Below are positions 26,017-34,536 of a stretch of 55,099 bases of DNA, piece after piece (within the stretch, counting starts at the first letter, position 1; the number at the start of each line of letters is the position of its first letter). The notes below the pieces were generated by a model. That model did not search any database. It was not told the origin of the DNA and worked only from the letters and a program-made list of their open reading frames with translations. Source of the DNA: Oscillospiraceae bacterium (GTDB lineage Bacteria; Bacillota; Clostridia; Oscillospirales; Acutalibacteraceae); the NCBI GenBank assembly GCA_902796075.1, contig CADBNN010000013.1:1-55099 (forward strand). The letters are read 5' to 3'. Position numbers and translations under genes: made by a program.

Positions 26017-27522
26017 TTGGCGAACATACGCATCCACACGGCCGGCGGCGTGCAAACCCTGGTTTCTTCGCCCGGCGAGACCCTGCACCGCGTGCTGGCG
26101 CGGTACGGGGTTTTTCACATGGCGCCCTGCGGCGGCGAAGGCCGCTGCCACCGGTGCAAGGTGTGCACGGCCGGCGCGCTGGCGCCCCCCGATAAACGGG
26201 AGGCCGAACTGTTAAGCGACGCAGAACTGCTGGCCGGGGTGCGGATGTGCTGTATGGCCCGGCCCCAGGGGGACTGCGACGTGTTTTTGGCAGACCAGAC
26301 CGTAAAGCAGTCCGACGACACGGCCGTTCGGGTGAAAACCGACGCCCGGCAGGGCGCCGGGTGCGGCATCGATATTGGCACCACCACCCTGGCGATATAC
26401 TTATACGACCGGGCCACCGGCCGCAAACTGGCGGCTGTTTCGGCTTTAAACCGGCAGGCGGTTTACGGGGCGGACGTGATAAGCCGCATTCACGCGGCCA
26501 ACACCATGGGCGCTTTGCCCGACCTGCAAAAAACGGTGCTAGACCAGCTCAACGAACTGATCGCCCTGGCCTGCCGGCAGGCGGGTTTGCCCGCCGGGGC
26601 CGTGGCCGCCTGCACCGTGGCGGGCAACACCACCATGCTCCACTTTTTGGCGGGGTTAGACCCGGCCGGCATTGCGGTGGCGCCCTTTACGCCACAATCG
26701 TTGTTTGGCACCGAATACCGGGGCGACCAGTTGGGCCTTGTTTTGTCCTGTCCCGTGTTTTTGGCGCCCTGCATTTCGGCTTACGTGGGGGGCGATATCA
26801 CCGCCGGCATGGCCGCCTGCAATATGGATACGGACGAGCGGGTGCGGCTGCTGATCGACGTGGGCACCAACGGCGAAATGGCCCTGGCCGCGGGCGGGCG
26901 CATTTACTGCCTTTCCACCGCCGCGGGGCCGGCGTTTGAAGGAGCCCACATACAATGCGGCATGGGGGGCGTGCCCGGCGCCGTGTGCCGGGTGACCGCC
27001 GAAGGCGTGCAAACCGTGGGCGACGCCCCGCCCGCCGGCATTTGCGGTTCCGGTTTGCTGGACGCGGTGGCGCTGATGCTGGCCCAAGGCGCGGTGGACG
27101 AAACCGGCTATCTGGAAGAAAACTTCCCCCTCACGCCGGACGGCGGCGTATATATCACCCCCGGCGATATCCGGCAGATACAACTGGCCAAATCGGCCAT
27201 TCGCTCGGGCGTGGAACGGCTGATGGAACTGGCCCGGGTGACCCCCGACGAGGTGGACGAAGTGCTGTTCGCCGGCGGATTCGGTACCCGCATACGGCCC
27301 GAAAGCGCGGCCGCCGTGGGGCTGATTCCCCCGGCTTTGGCCCCCAAATGCCGAGGCGTGGGCAACACGGCCGGGCAAGGGGCGGTGCAAGCCGCGTTAG
27401 ACGAAAATTTTCGTGACCGGCTGCTGGCTCTGCCCGCCATGTGCCGGTATTTTGAACTTTCGGGCGACGAGCGGTTCAACCAGTTATTTATGGACAATAT
27501 GCTGTTTGAGATAGGAGAATAA
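26017..27522 (+). CDS. ASKHA-domain [2Fe-2S] protein (RACo-like, DUF4445)
   Basis: A 501-residue protein with an N-terminal plant-type ferredoxin domain (APCGGEGRCHRCKVC, CC near residue 76) and a large C-terminal actin-like ATPase domain (GCGIDIGTTTLAIYLYDR, LIDVGTNGEMAL, AGPAFEGAHIQCGM, VLFAGGFGTRI). The family includes RACo, which reductively reactivates corrinoid proteins of methyltransferase systems. No corrinoid protein or methyltransferase is nearby, so the partner is unknown. The start is TTG 26017, nine bases after AAGGAG. It is followed at 5 bases by yhaM. Confidence 0.87.
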   Translation: MANIRIHTAGGVQTLVSSPGETLHRVLARYGVFHMAPCGGEGRCHRCKVCTAGALAPPDKREAELLSDAELLAGVRMCCMARPQGDCDVFLADQTVKQSDDTAVRVKTDARQGAGCGIDIGTTTLAIYLYDRATGRKLAAVSALNRQAVYGADVISRIHAANTMGALPDLQKTVLDQLNELIALACRQAGLPAGAVAACTVAGNTTMLHFLAGLDPAGIAVAPFTPQSLFGTEYRGDQLGLVLSCPVFLAPCISAYVGGDITAGMAACNMDTDERVRLLIDVGTNGEMALAAGGRIYCLSTAAGPAFEGAHIQCGMGGVPGAVCRVTAEGVQTVGDAPPAGICGSGLLDAVALMLAQGAVDETGYLEENFPLTPDGGVYITPGDIRQIQLAKSAIRSGVERLMELARVTPDEVDEVLFAGGFGTRIRPESAAAVGLIPPALAPKCRGVGNTAGQGAVQAALDENFRDRLLALPAMCRYFELSGDERFNQLFMDNMLFEIGE

Positions 27523-27527
27523 CAAAA

Positions 27528-28511
27528 ATGCGTACTGTATTGGAACAATCGGCGGTAAACGGCAGCGCCACCGGCTTTATGCTGGTGAAAAGCTGTGAAA
27601 AAAAAGTGTCTTCCAAAAAGTCCCCTTATTTGGACATGGTGCTTGCCGACAAGGGCGGCGAAATAGCCGCCAAGTTGTGGGATTACACCCCCGACCGCCA
27701 CGGCGAATTCGGCCCGGGCGACATTGTGAAGGTGAAAGGCTCCGTTGACGTGTGGAACGGCGCCCCCCAACTGCGGGTGGAACGCATTCGCAGCAAAATG
27801 AGCACCGACCCGGTATCGGTAGACGATCTGGTGGCCGGCACCCCCATTGCCCCCCAAACCATGCTGGAGCGCATCCACGCCGCCATCAACGCTTTTGAAA
27901 ACCGGCAGCTGGCCCGGCTGGTGCGGGCGCTGGTAGACAAAGCGGGCGACGCCTTTTTGCAGGATTCCGCCGCTGTGCGCATGCACCACACCATGCGGGG
28001 CGGGCTGATCTTTCACACCTATTCCATGCTGCGGGCGGGCGGCGCCCTGTGCGACGTGTATCCCTTTTTGAACCGGGATCTGGTGCTGGGCGGCATTATT
28101 GTGCATGACCTGGGCAAGCTCAAAGAGATCCGCTATGCCCCCACGGGGCTGGCCACTGAATACACCCCCGTGGGCAACATGACCGGCCACCTGGTGGGCG
28201 GCGCCATCGACATTGCCCTGACCGCCAAAGAACTGAACATAACCGACGAATGCGTGGTGCTGTTGGAACACATTGTGCTGGCTCACCACGAAGTGCCGGA
28301 ATTCGGCAGCCCCGTTGCGCCCATGTTCCCGGAAGCCCAGGTGGTGGCCACGGTGGACAAGCTGGACGCCGAACTGTTTGAAATGCTGGGCGCCATGAGC
28401 GGCGTGGAACAAGGTGCCTGCACCGCCAAGGTGTGGGGGCTGGACCGCAAACTGTATCGCCACGGGCCGGATACCGAGTACCGCCTGGCCGACCCGGACA
28501 GAAAGGACTGA
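27528..28511 (+). CDS. yhaM: 3'-5' exoribonuclease, YhaM family
   Basis: A 327-residue protein: N-terminal OB-fold (residues 15-95, FGPGDIVKVKGSVDVW) and a C-terminal HD domain with HHTMRGGLIFHT near 158-169 and GGIIVHDLGK near 187-196, later HIVLAHH. This architecture is that of Bacillus YhaM, which trims single-stranded RNA (and DNA) 3' ends. The HD metal ligands appear intact. ATG 27528 follows GGAG. It lies 10 bases upstream of murT. Confidence 0.92.
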   Translation: MRTVLEQSAVNGSATGFMLVKSCEKKVSSKKSPYLDMVLADKGGEIAAKLWDYTPDRHGEFGPGDIVKVKGSVDVWNGAPQLRVERIRSKMSTDPVSVDDLVAGTPIAPQTMLERIHAAINAFENRQLARLVRALVDKAGDAFLQDSAAVRMHHTMRGGLIFHTYSMLRAGGALCDVYPFLNRDLVLGGIIVHDLGKLKEIRYAPTGLATEYTPVGNMTGHLVGGAIDIALTAKELNITDECVVLLEHIVLAHHEVPEFGSPVAPMFPEAQVVATVDKLDAELFEMLGAMSGVEQGACTAKVWGLDRKLYRHGPDTEYRLADPDRKD

Positions 28512-28521
28512 CGCGCCCGTT

Positions 28522-29898
28522 ATGAAGACCATTCGCTTTTATTTGGCCCTGTGGGCGGCCAAGGCGGCGGGGCTGGCCCTGCGGCTGCTGCGGCGCAACG
28601 CCAGTTACACCCCGGGCGTGATCGCCCTGAAGCTGTGTCCGGACTATCTGTCCCGCATTCAAAAGCCCCAAACCATGGTGGGCGTAACCGGCACCAACGG
28701 CAAAACCACCGTTTCCAATTTGCTTTCCGACCTGCTGGCCGACCGGGGGGTGAAGGTGCTTTCCAACCGGTTTGGCAGCAACATTTTGGGGGGCATCGCC
28801 ACGGTGCTTACCCAGGGCGTGAGCCTGGGCGGCAAGTGCGGCTATCCCATGGCCGTGCTGGAAATGGACGAGCGCTCTTCCCGGTTGGTACTGCCCTACG
28901 TGCAGCCCGATTACATGGTTTGCACCAATCTGTTCCGGGACTCCTTCAAACGCAACGCCCATTCGGAATACATTCAAACCATACTAAAGAAAAGCATCCC
29001 CGCCAAAACAAAACTGGTGCTCAATGCGGACGATCTGATCGCCTACGGCTTAAAGGGCGAACACGAGTGCCTCACCTTCGGGGTGGCGCCGCTGGCGGGC
29101 GAAACGGAAATTCGGGACAATATTATCCGCGACGTGGTGACCTGCCCGGTGTGCGACCACATTCTCACCTGGGATTTTTGCCGCTATAACCACGTGGGTC
29201 GGGCCCATTGCGAACACTGCGGCATGGCTTCCCCCACGCCCGATGTGGAGGCCCTGGCGGCAGACCCCGCCGCCGGCACCATGACGGTGGCTTTCGGCGG
29301 CCAGCCCCACACGCTGCCCCTGCCCGGCGGCAGTATAACGGACATTTACAACACCACGGCGGCGGCGGCGCTGTTGACCGCCCTGGGCTGGACCCCTGCC
29401 GAGGTGGCGGACTCCCTGAGCCGGTGCGGCATTGTGAAAAGCCGCTACAACGAAACGGCGGTGGGCCGGCGCAAGGTGGTCATGTATCTGGCCAAGGGGC
29501 AAAACCCGGTGGCCTGCTCCCGCGTGTTTGACACGGTGCGCCGCGCCCCCGGCCGCAAGGCGGTGCTGATCATAAACGAAGACCACGGCGACGCGGCGGT
29601 TTCGTCGGAAAACATCGCCTGGCTGTATGAAACCGATTTTGAATTTTTGCGGGACGACAGCATTGTGCAGATCGTAGCGGGCAGCGTGCGCTGCCAGGAC
29701 TACAAGGTGCGGCTGCTGCTGGCCGGCGTGGCTCCCGAAAAGCTGGCCACCTGCCCCGACGACGCGGCCGCCGCCGACCTGCTGGATTACGAAGCGGCGG
29801 ATACGGTGTATATTCTGTATGATCTTTACACCTACAAGCAGGCGGTGCAGGCCAAAAAACGCCTGCTGGCCCGCATGGAAGGAGGCGACCGGGCATGA
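28522..29898 (+). CDS. murT: lipid II isoglutaminyl synthase, Mur ligase-like subunit
   Basis: The 458-residue protein has the Mur-ligase central domain with P-loop GVTGTNGKTT near 56-65, a Cys4 zinc ribbon (CPVC at 208, CEHC near 230), and a C-terminal DUF1727 domain. It activates the D-Glu alpha-carboxylate of lipid II with ATP; GatD normally supplies ammonia. In the C-terminal domain the usual Asp-rich segment before DFE reads WLYETDFE (367-374), with Glu370 where many homologues seem to have Asp. A longer frame to 28414 overlaps yhaM and lacks support. Coupled to gatD by a 4-base overlap. Confidence 0.92.
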   Translation: MKTIRFYLALWAAKAAGLALRLLRRNASYTPGVIALKLCPDYLSRIQKPQTMVGVTGTNGKTTVSNLLSDLLADRGVKVLSNRFGSNILGGIATVLTQGVSLGGKCGYPMAVLEMDERSSRLVLPYVQPDYMVCTNLFRDSFKRNAHSEYIQTILKKSIPAKTKLVLNADDLIAYGLKGEHECLTFGVAPLAGETEIRDNIIRDVVTCPVCDHILTWDFCRYNHVGRAHCEHCGMASPTPDVEALAADPAAGTMTVAFGGQPHTLPLPGGSITDIYNTTAAAALLTALGWTPAEVADSLSRCGIVKSRYNETAVGRRKVVMYLAKGQNPVACSRVFDTVRRAPGRKAVLIINEDHGDAAVSSENIAWLYETDFEFLRDDSIVQIVAGSVRCQDYKVRLLLAGVAPEKLATCPDDAAAADLLDYEAADTVYILYDLYTYKQAVQAKKRLLARMEGGDRA

Positions 29899-30596
29899 CC
29901 GTTGAAATACTGTTTGGCGAATGGTGCAACCTGTTTGGCGACAGCGGCAACGTGCGGTTTTTGCAGCAATGCCTGCCCGAAGCCGAATTTGTGCACACCT
30001 CTCTTACCCAACGGCCCCGCTTTGCCGACGCAGCGCCTGATCTATTGTATATGGGCCCCATGAGCGAATCGGCTCAGATCAAGGTGATCGCCGCCCTGCG
30101 GCCCCACCGGGATCGGCTGGCGGAACTGATAGACCGGGGGGTGCCCATGCTGTTTATCGGCAACGCCTGCGAGGTGCTGGGCCAGGTGATTGAAACGCCG
30201 GACGGCCGGGTGGAAGGCCTGGGCCTGCTGCCCTTTACCGCAAAGCAGGAAATGATAAAACGCTATAACGGTCTTACCATGGGCACGTTTGAAGGCATAA
30301 CGGTGATGGGTTTTCGCAGCCAGTTCACCTTTGGCAAGCGCACCGGCCCCTGCGACGGCTTTTTAAAGGTGACCCGCGGCGCCGGCTTGGCCCCCGGCGA
30401 CCCCTGGGAGGGTTTTCGGGTGAAAGAATGCATCGGCACCTATTTGCTGGGGCCGATTCTGGTGGTGAATCCCGCCTTTACCCACTGGCTGCTGGGCCGC
30501 ATGGGCGCCGACCGTCCCCTGCCCTTTGAAGCGGAACTGCAAAAGGCTTACGACCTGCGCCTGCGGGAATTCAACGATCCCAAAGTGAAGTTTTAA
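29895..30596 (+). CDS. gatD: GatD-like amidotransferase subunit, catalytic residues apparently lost
   Basis: A 233-residue class I glutamine amidotransferase (CobB/CobQ-like) partner of MurT, normally releasing ammonia from glutamine. The fold is recognisable: LFGDSGNVRFLQQ at the N-terminus, MLFIGNACEVLGQ (83-95) and GTYLLGPILVVNP (181-193). Aligned without gaps to the canonical LAICGGYQLLG, the nucleophile Cys position is Gly89, and the His of GTYLHGP is Leu185. C92 is shifted three residues. Both key residues therefore look replaced. The protein may be structural only, or use another mechanism. The start overlaps murT (ATGA). Confidence 0.82.
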   Translation: MTVEILFGEWCNLFGDSGNVRFLQQCLPEAEFVHTSLTQRPRFADAAPDLLYMGPMSESAQIKVIAALRPHRDRLAELIDRGVPMLFIGNACEVLGQVIETPDGRVEGLGLLPFTAKQEMIKRYNGLTMGTFEGITVMGFRSQFTFGKRTGPCDGFLKVTRGAGLAPGDPWEGFRVKECIGTYLLGPILVVNPAFTHWLLGRMGADRPLPFEAELQKAYDLRLREFNDPKVKF

Positions 30597-30597
30597 A

Positions 30598-30637
30598 AGC
30601 AAAAACAAAAAGCCCGCGTGTCCTTAAGAACACGCGG
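30598..30637 (-). terminator. terminator for the leftward lipoprotein gene
   Basis: CCGCGTGT (30614-30621) pairs with ACACGCGG (30630-30637); on the minus strand a CTTTTTGTTTTT tract follows. A second small hairpin GTTCCGCT/AGCGGAAC sits at 30648-30666. Confidence 0.75.
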
Positions 30638-30688
30638 CAAACGATGTGTTCCGCTGGCAGCGGAACGTGATGTACAGATACCGGATAA

Positions 30689-30725
30689 GAAAAACCGACT
30701 GATTATTATATCAGTCGGTTTTTCT
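30689..30725. terminator. bidirectional terminator between gatD and the lipoprotein gene
   Basis: AAAACCGACTGA (30691-30702) pairs with TCAGTCGGTTTT (30711-30722), with T tracts on both strands. It is the third hairpin in a 143-base convergent gap. Confidence 0.88.
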
Positions 30726-30738
30726 TTAAGTGCGCGTT

Positions 30739-31803
30739 TTATTGTTCGGCGGCGGGATCCAGCGCAACGATCTGCATTTCCAAATAGGGTATGATCGTTT
30801 TCAGCATGGCGTCCATGCCTTCCGCGTCGGCCCTGCCTGCGTAATGGAAGAAAAACGGCCGCCGCAAATTGCCGGCGTTTGGCATATGCGCTTGCTGTTT
30901 GATCCACCCCCGGCCTTCGTACATTGTGCCCGTTTGCCCGCTTTCGTCGGTATAGTTTTTGCAAACATGATGATATCCTTCCACCAGGCGCGTTCCGTTT
31001 TCATTTTTCCAAAAAAACGACGTGTCATCTATGGCGTCCGGATCGATCTCCACGGGCGACTCTGCGTATTCTCTGTAATAGCTTTCTATCCATAACGTCA
31101 AATTAACAGATTCGGTCTCGTATGTAAAAAAGTACGTAAGCCGTTTTTGCGGCAAATTGAGCTGAACATGCGTCAGCTTAACGTTTTCCACGTTTTCCGC
31201 CAGGGCCAAAGCCGGACAGCAATACCGGATCTTGCCGTCAACCGTCCACGCTTCGATTACTTGCGCCGGATAATGAAACCTTTCGTAATCGGCGTCGACG
31301 AACGGGTATTGCGAACGGCTGCCCATCAGCCATTGTTCCATCACCTGCAGATCGGGAAAAGTGATGGCAGGCTCTAACACGCATCCGCTGCGCGCGGCAC
31401 TCATTTTCCATAAAGGCTTTTGCGGCGCGGCGGCCTGCTGCGCCGGTTGAGAAGCGGGCTGCGCCGCACCGGAAGACGCAGTCGCCGTTTGTTTGGGCGC
31501 CTTCGCCGCGGTCGACTTGGCCGGTTGGCTGCTTGCCGCGGCAGACGCCGGGGCCGGCGTTGTGCTTGATGGCGCGGGCGCGTTGTCGGCCGGGCCGCTT
31601 TCGGGTTCGGCGTTTTCGGTCGCCGGGGCGCTTTCGGCATAAGCGGCTGCCGCTTCGATCGTCGACCCCTCCGCCGCCGGTTCGGTTTTGGCCACCGGCG
31701 TCCCCGTTTGCGCGGGCGTTACCGCTGCGCCGGTCGACCCGCAGCTCACCGCCATGCAAAGGACCAGCAATAAAGCAGAGAACAGGATCATGTGCTTTTT
31801 CAT
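30739..31803 (-). CDS. lipoprotein with long Ala/Pro/Ser/Thr linker
   Basis: A 354-residue exported lipoprotein. The signal ends in the lipobox AVSC with Cys21. Residues 25-130 are a low-complexity Ala/Pro/Ser/Thr/Gln linker, typical of spacers through the wall. Residues 135-354 are a globular domain containing VIEAWTVDGKIRYCCPAL and TYFFTYETESVNLTLWIESY (in part). No family is recognised. The start has GAGGAG seven bases upstream. Its upstream region carries a third copy of an AT-rich element shared with the dockerin promoters. Confidence 0.82.
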   Translation of the reverse strand: MKKHMILFSALLLVLCMAVSCGSTGAAVTPAQTGTPVAKTEPAAEGSTIEAAAAYAESAPATENAEPESGPADNAPAPSSTTPAPASAAASSQPAKSTAAKAPKQTATASSGAAQPASQPAQQAAAPQKPLWKMSAARSGCVLEPAITFPDLQVMEQWLMGSRSQYPFVDADYERFHYPAQVIEAWTVDGKIRYCCPALALAENVENVKLTHVQLNLPQKRLTYFFTYETESVNLTLWIESYYREYAESPVEIDPDAIDDTSFFWKNENGTRLVEGYHHVCKNYTDESGQTGTMYEGRGWIKQQAHMPNAGNLRRPFFFHYAGRADAEGMDAMLKTIIPYLEMQIVALDPAAEQ

Positions 31804-31860
31804 ATTTGGTTTCTCCTCATTTTGTTTTTAAACGGTTGTTTTGGCATTAAAAAAATGCTT

Positions 31861-31933
31861 TCACCCTTTATACGTTTGAAAACGCAAAATGACTCACCAA
31901 AAATGCAAAAAAATTGAAAAATTTTTATTTTTT
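31861..31933 (-). repeat. conserved AT-rich upstream element, copy C
   Basis: Read on the plus strand it begins TCACCCTTTATACGTTTGAA and includes ACTCACC, then A/T tracts. It aligns with 44472-44545 and, inverted, with 52291-52363. It lies about 60 bases upstream of the lipoprotein gene. The remaining 31804-31986 region holds only AT-rich sequence and a possible sigma-G promoter. Confidence 0.6.
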
Positions 31934-31962
31934 GTATTTTTCGCGCCCCTTCGGGCATACCA
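31934..31962 (+). promoter_or_regulatory. possible sigma-G promoter for ypeB
   Basis: GTATT (31934-31938) and CATACCA (31956-31962), 17 bases apart, resemble the sigma-G pattern GnATR / CATNHTA. The downstream gene is a spore-germination protein, which supports the call. Confidence 0.4.
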
Positions 31963-31986
31963 GCAAGGAAGAAAGGATGGTATGTT

Positions 31987-33348
31987 ATGGGGTTTTTGGC
32001 AACCTGGTTTCATTCCCGCCGGCGGCGGGTGCGGGGCGTGAGTTTTGTGCTGGCGGTGGTGGTGGCGCTGGCGGGCGGCGTGGCAGTGAGCGCCGCGGCG
32101 GCGGCCCGCTATCGCACCCGGCTTGCCTACACCTATGAACGGGGGCTGGCGGAACTGAACGAACAGTTGGACGCGATGCAGGTGAGTTTGACCAAGGGGG
32201 TTTACGCTTCCACGGCGGCGGGGGCCAACCGGTTAGCCATGCAGTTGTGGCAGCAGGCGGGCGCCGCCAAAACCTGCCTGACCCAACTGCCGGCCTATGG
32301 GGCGACGCTGGACAACGTGTACCGGTTTTTATCGCAGGTGGGCGAATACGCCCTGACCCTGGCCCGCCAGCTGCAGGAGGGCCGGCCCCTGACCAAAGAG
32401 CAGCTGGCCACCCTGCAAGCCCTGGGCAAAACCGCCCGCACCCTGGCCGACGGCTGTGGGGCTTTGAGCGAAGATATGAACCGCCAAAACGGCTGGGAGG
32501 ACCGGATGCAGGCGCTGGATGGCCCGGGCGACCGGGCGCAGACCGACAGTTTATTTGCCAGTTTGAAGCATTTGGATGAATCCATGGGCGACTTTCCCAC
32601 GCTGCTGTATGACGGGCCGTTTTCGGACCATTTGCTGCAGCCGGAGCCCCTGCTGATACGGGATCTGGCGCCGGTGAGCGAAGCCGACGCCCGCCGCACC
32701 GCCGCCGCCGTGATGGGCTTGCAGGCGGACGCTCTGCCGAAGGCGACGGCCCAGGCGCACGGCGCCATGCCCTGCTACGTTTACACCGTCCAAAACGCCA
32801 CCGCCGCCGTTACCCAGCGGGGCGGCGTGGTGAGCTATTACGAAAAAGAACGGCCGGTTGAAAACGCCGCCCTGACCGCCGAGCAATGCGTGCAGGCGGC
32901 CGCCGGTTATTTGCAGGGGCGCAAGCTGGGCGCGTTTAAGGACAGTTATTACGCCGTTAGCGAAGGGGTATGCCTGGTAAACTTCGCCTTTATGCAAGAC
33001 GACGTGGTGTGCTACACCGACCTGATCAAGGTGGGGGTGGCCATGGACACGGGCGAGATCGTGAGCTACAACGCCCAGGGCTTTATTATGAACCACACCC
33101 GGCGGGATCTGCCCGCCCCCGCCAACACGGCGGAAGAAGCCCGGGCGGTGCTTTCGCCCCTGCTGACGGTGCAAAAAACGGCAAAGGCCGTGATCCCCCT
33201 TAACAGCCGCAAGCCCCGGCTGTGCTATGAATTTTTGTGCACCGGCGCCAACGGTGACACGCTGCTTGTTTACGTGAACGCCGACACGCTGCAGGAGGAA
33301 GAACTGCTGCTGCTTTTACAGACCGACGCCGGCACCCTGACCATTTGA
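31987..33348 (+). CDS. ypeB: germination protein YpeB
   Basis: A 453-residue spore protein, needed in Bacillus for assembly and stability of the cortex-lytic enzyme SleB. It has one N-terminal membrane helix (about residues 20-40), a helical domain (YERGLAELNEQLDAMQVSL, repeated helices to about 200) and PepSY-like repeats in the C-terminal half (EADARRTAAAVMG, LTAEQCVQAAAGYLQGR, TAEEARAVLSPLL). The usual sleB partner does not precede it here. Start ATG 31987 has AAAGGA nine bases upstream. Confidence 0.9.
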   Translation: MGFLATWFHSRRRRVRGVSFVLAVVVALAGGVAVSAAAAARYRTRLAYTYERGLAELNEQLDAMQVSLTKGVYASTAAGANRLAMQLWQQAGAAKTCLTQLPAYGATLDNVYRFLSQVGEYALTLARQLQEGRPLTKEQLATLQALGKTARTLADGCGALSEDMNRQNGWEDRMQALDGPGDRAQTDSLFASLKHLDESMGDFPTLLYDGPFSDHLLQPEPLLIRDLAPVSEADARRTAAAVMGLQADALPKATAQAHGAMPCYVYTVQNATAAVTQRGGVVSYYEKERPVENAALTAEQCVQAAAGYLQGRKLGAFKDSYYAVSEGVCLVNFAFMQDDVVCYTDLIKVGVAMDTGEIVSYNAQGFIMNHTRRDLPAPANTAEEARAVLSPLLTVQKTAKAVIPLNSRKPRLCYEFLCTGANGDTLLVYVNADTLQEEELLLLLQTDAGTLTI

Positions 33349-33366
33349 TATGCGCGCACAAAAGGA

Positions 33367-33396
33367 TTGACAAAACCCCCGTTTGCAAGGTATAAT
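33367..33396 (+). promoter_or_regulatory. promoter of the reverse rubrerythrin gene
   Basis: TTGACA (33367-33372) and TATAAT (33391-33396) are spaced by 18 bases, 32 bases upstream of the start. Confidence 0.85.
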
Positions 33397-33428
33397 AAAG
33401 TAACTTGAAAAAGACGGAGGTCATCCTT

Positions 33429-33971
33429 ATGAAAAAATTTGTTTGTCCCGTTTGCGGTTACGTTCACATCGGCAACGAACCCCCCGAATTTTGCCCCCAA
33501 TGCAAAGTGCCCGGCTCCAAATTCCGTGAGCAGAGCGAAGAAAAAACCTGGGCGGCCGAACACGTGGTAGGCATTGCCAAAGACGTGGATCCCCGCATTA
33601 TCGAAGGTCTGCAAGCCGATTTTCGCGGCGAATGCTCCGAAGTGGGCATGTACCTGGCCATGGCGCGGGTCGCCCATCGGGAAGGCTATCCCGAAATCGG
33701 ACTGTATTGGGAAAAAGCCGCCTATGAAGAAGCCGAACACGCCGCCAAATATTGCGAACTGTTGGGCGAACTGGTGAGCGATTCCACCAAAACCAATCTG
33801 GAAATGCGGGTGGACGCCGAAAACGGCGCCTGCGCCGGCAAAACCGCCCTGGCCAAGCTGGCCAAGGAACTGGGGCTGGACGCCATTCACGACACCGTGC
33901 ATGAAATGGCCCGGGACGAGGCCCGCCACGGCAAAGCCTTTAAGGGTCTGCTGGACCGGTATTTCAGCTGA
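33429..33971 (+). CDS. reverse rubrerythrin (NADH peroxidase type)
   Basis: A 180-residue oxidative-stress protein of anaerobes that reduces hydrogen peroxide. The rubredoxin domain comes first ([20 protein letters not shown], residues 5-24) and the ferritin-like di-iron four-helix domain follows ([24 protein letters not shown]), the reverse order of classical rubrerythrin. It is a single-gene transcript between its own promoter and terminator. ATG 33429 has GGAGG eight bases upstream. Confidence 0.95.
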   Translation: MKKFVCPVCGYVHIGNEPPEFCPQCKVPGSKFREQSEEKTWAAEHVVGIAKDVDPRIIEGLQADFRGECSEVGMYLAMARVAHREGYPEIGLYWEKAAYEEAEHAAKYCELLGELVSDSTKTNLEMRVDAENGACAGKTALAKLAKELGLDAIHDTVHEMARDEARHGKAFKGLLDRYFS

Positions 33972-33995
33972 TAACGACCAAGCAAAACGGAGCAC

Positions 33996-34036
33996 AAAAA
34001 GCCCCTGCCTTCAAAATGAAGGCAGGGGCTTTTTGC
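33996..34036. terminator. terminator after reverse rubrerythrin
   Basis: AAAAAGCCCCTGCCTTCA pairs with TGAAGGCAGGGGCTTTTT, a perfect 18-bp stem-loop with T tracts both ways. Confidence 0.95.
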
Positions 34037-34135
34037 AACAACGTTTGAACGCGCTAAGCCGCTAAAAACAGCCGAAAATAACAAGCAGACCGACACGGCG
34101 GCCTGCTTGTTAAAAAGATCGGAAACGGAAAATCG

Positions 34136-34339
34136 CTATTTCTTTTTGTATTCGATCACGTCGCTGATGCTGCAGCCGAGCGCGTCGCAAATACGTTCGA
34201 GAACATAACTGTCATACCGGATAACTCGGTTTTTGTAATAATTGTCGACAATTTGGTACTGAACGCCGGAGCGTTTAGACAATTCATACCGACTGATACC
34301 GCGCTTTTCCAGCAGCTTATCCAACGAAATACGAATCAT
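34136..34339 (-). CDS. small XRE-family helix-turn-helix regulator
   Basis: A 67-residue Cro/C1-type protein consisting of one HTH domain (LLEKRGISRYELSKRSGVQY, then IVDNYYKNR and the LERICDALGCSISDVIEYKK C-terminus). No sensor domain. ATG 34339 is chosen, with GAGAGG nine bases upstream; the 83-residue frame runs into the promoter. It is monocistronic, with a palindrome upstream that may be its operator. Confidence 0.87.
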   Translation of the reverse strand: MIRISLDKLLEKRGISRYELSKRSGVQYQIVDNYYKNRVIRYDSYVLERICDALGCSISDVIEYKKK

Positions 34340-34358
34340 GGGAATCACCTCTCTGTGT

Positions 34359-34387
34359 ATTTTACCGAAGATATAGCAGGCTGTCAA
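34359..34387 (-). promoter_or_regulatory. promoter of the XRE regulator
   Basis: On the minus strand TTGACA (34387-34382) and TAAAAT (34364-34359) are spaced by 17 bases. The rest of 34388-34536 is AT-rich, with a near-palindrome TGAAATAATTCA at 34409-34420 that could be an operator. Confidence 0.8.
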
Positions 34388-34536
34388 GCCTTTTATATAA
34401 GTAGATAGTGAAATAATTCACAATAACTACATATACTTGGAGCAAGCAAGAAAAGCCACTATATATAGACGTGAAAAACCGCGAGTAAACCTTCGAAAAC
34501 AGTTTATAATCATTTGATCGTTAAAAAAGTGTCAAT

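Noticed and set aside
30640-30670. Small RNA in the three-hairpin gap after gatD
   Set aside because: The hairpins are explained as convergent terminators; no promoter for an independent RNA is visible.
31861-31933. Reading the AT-rich element as a mobile element end
   Set aside because: No inverted repeat pair, target duplication or transposase is linked to it; its fixed place upstream of genes suggests regulation.
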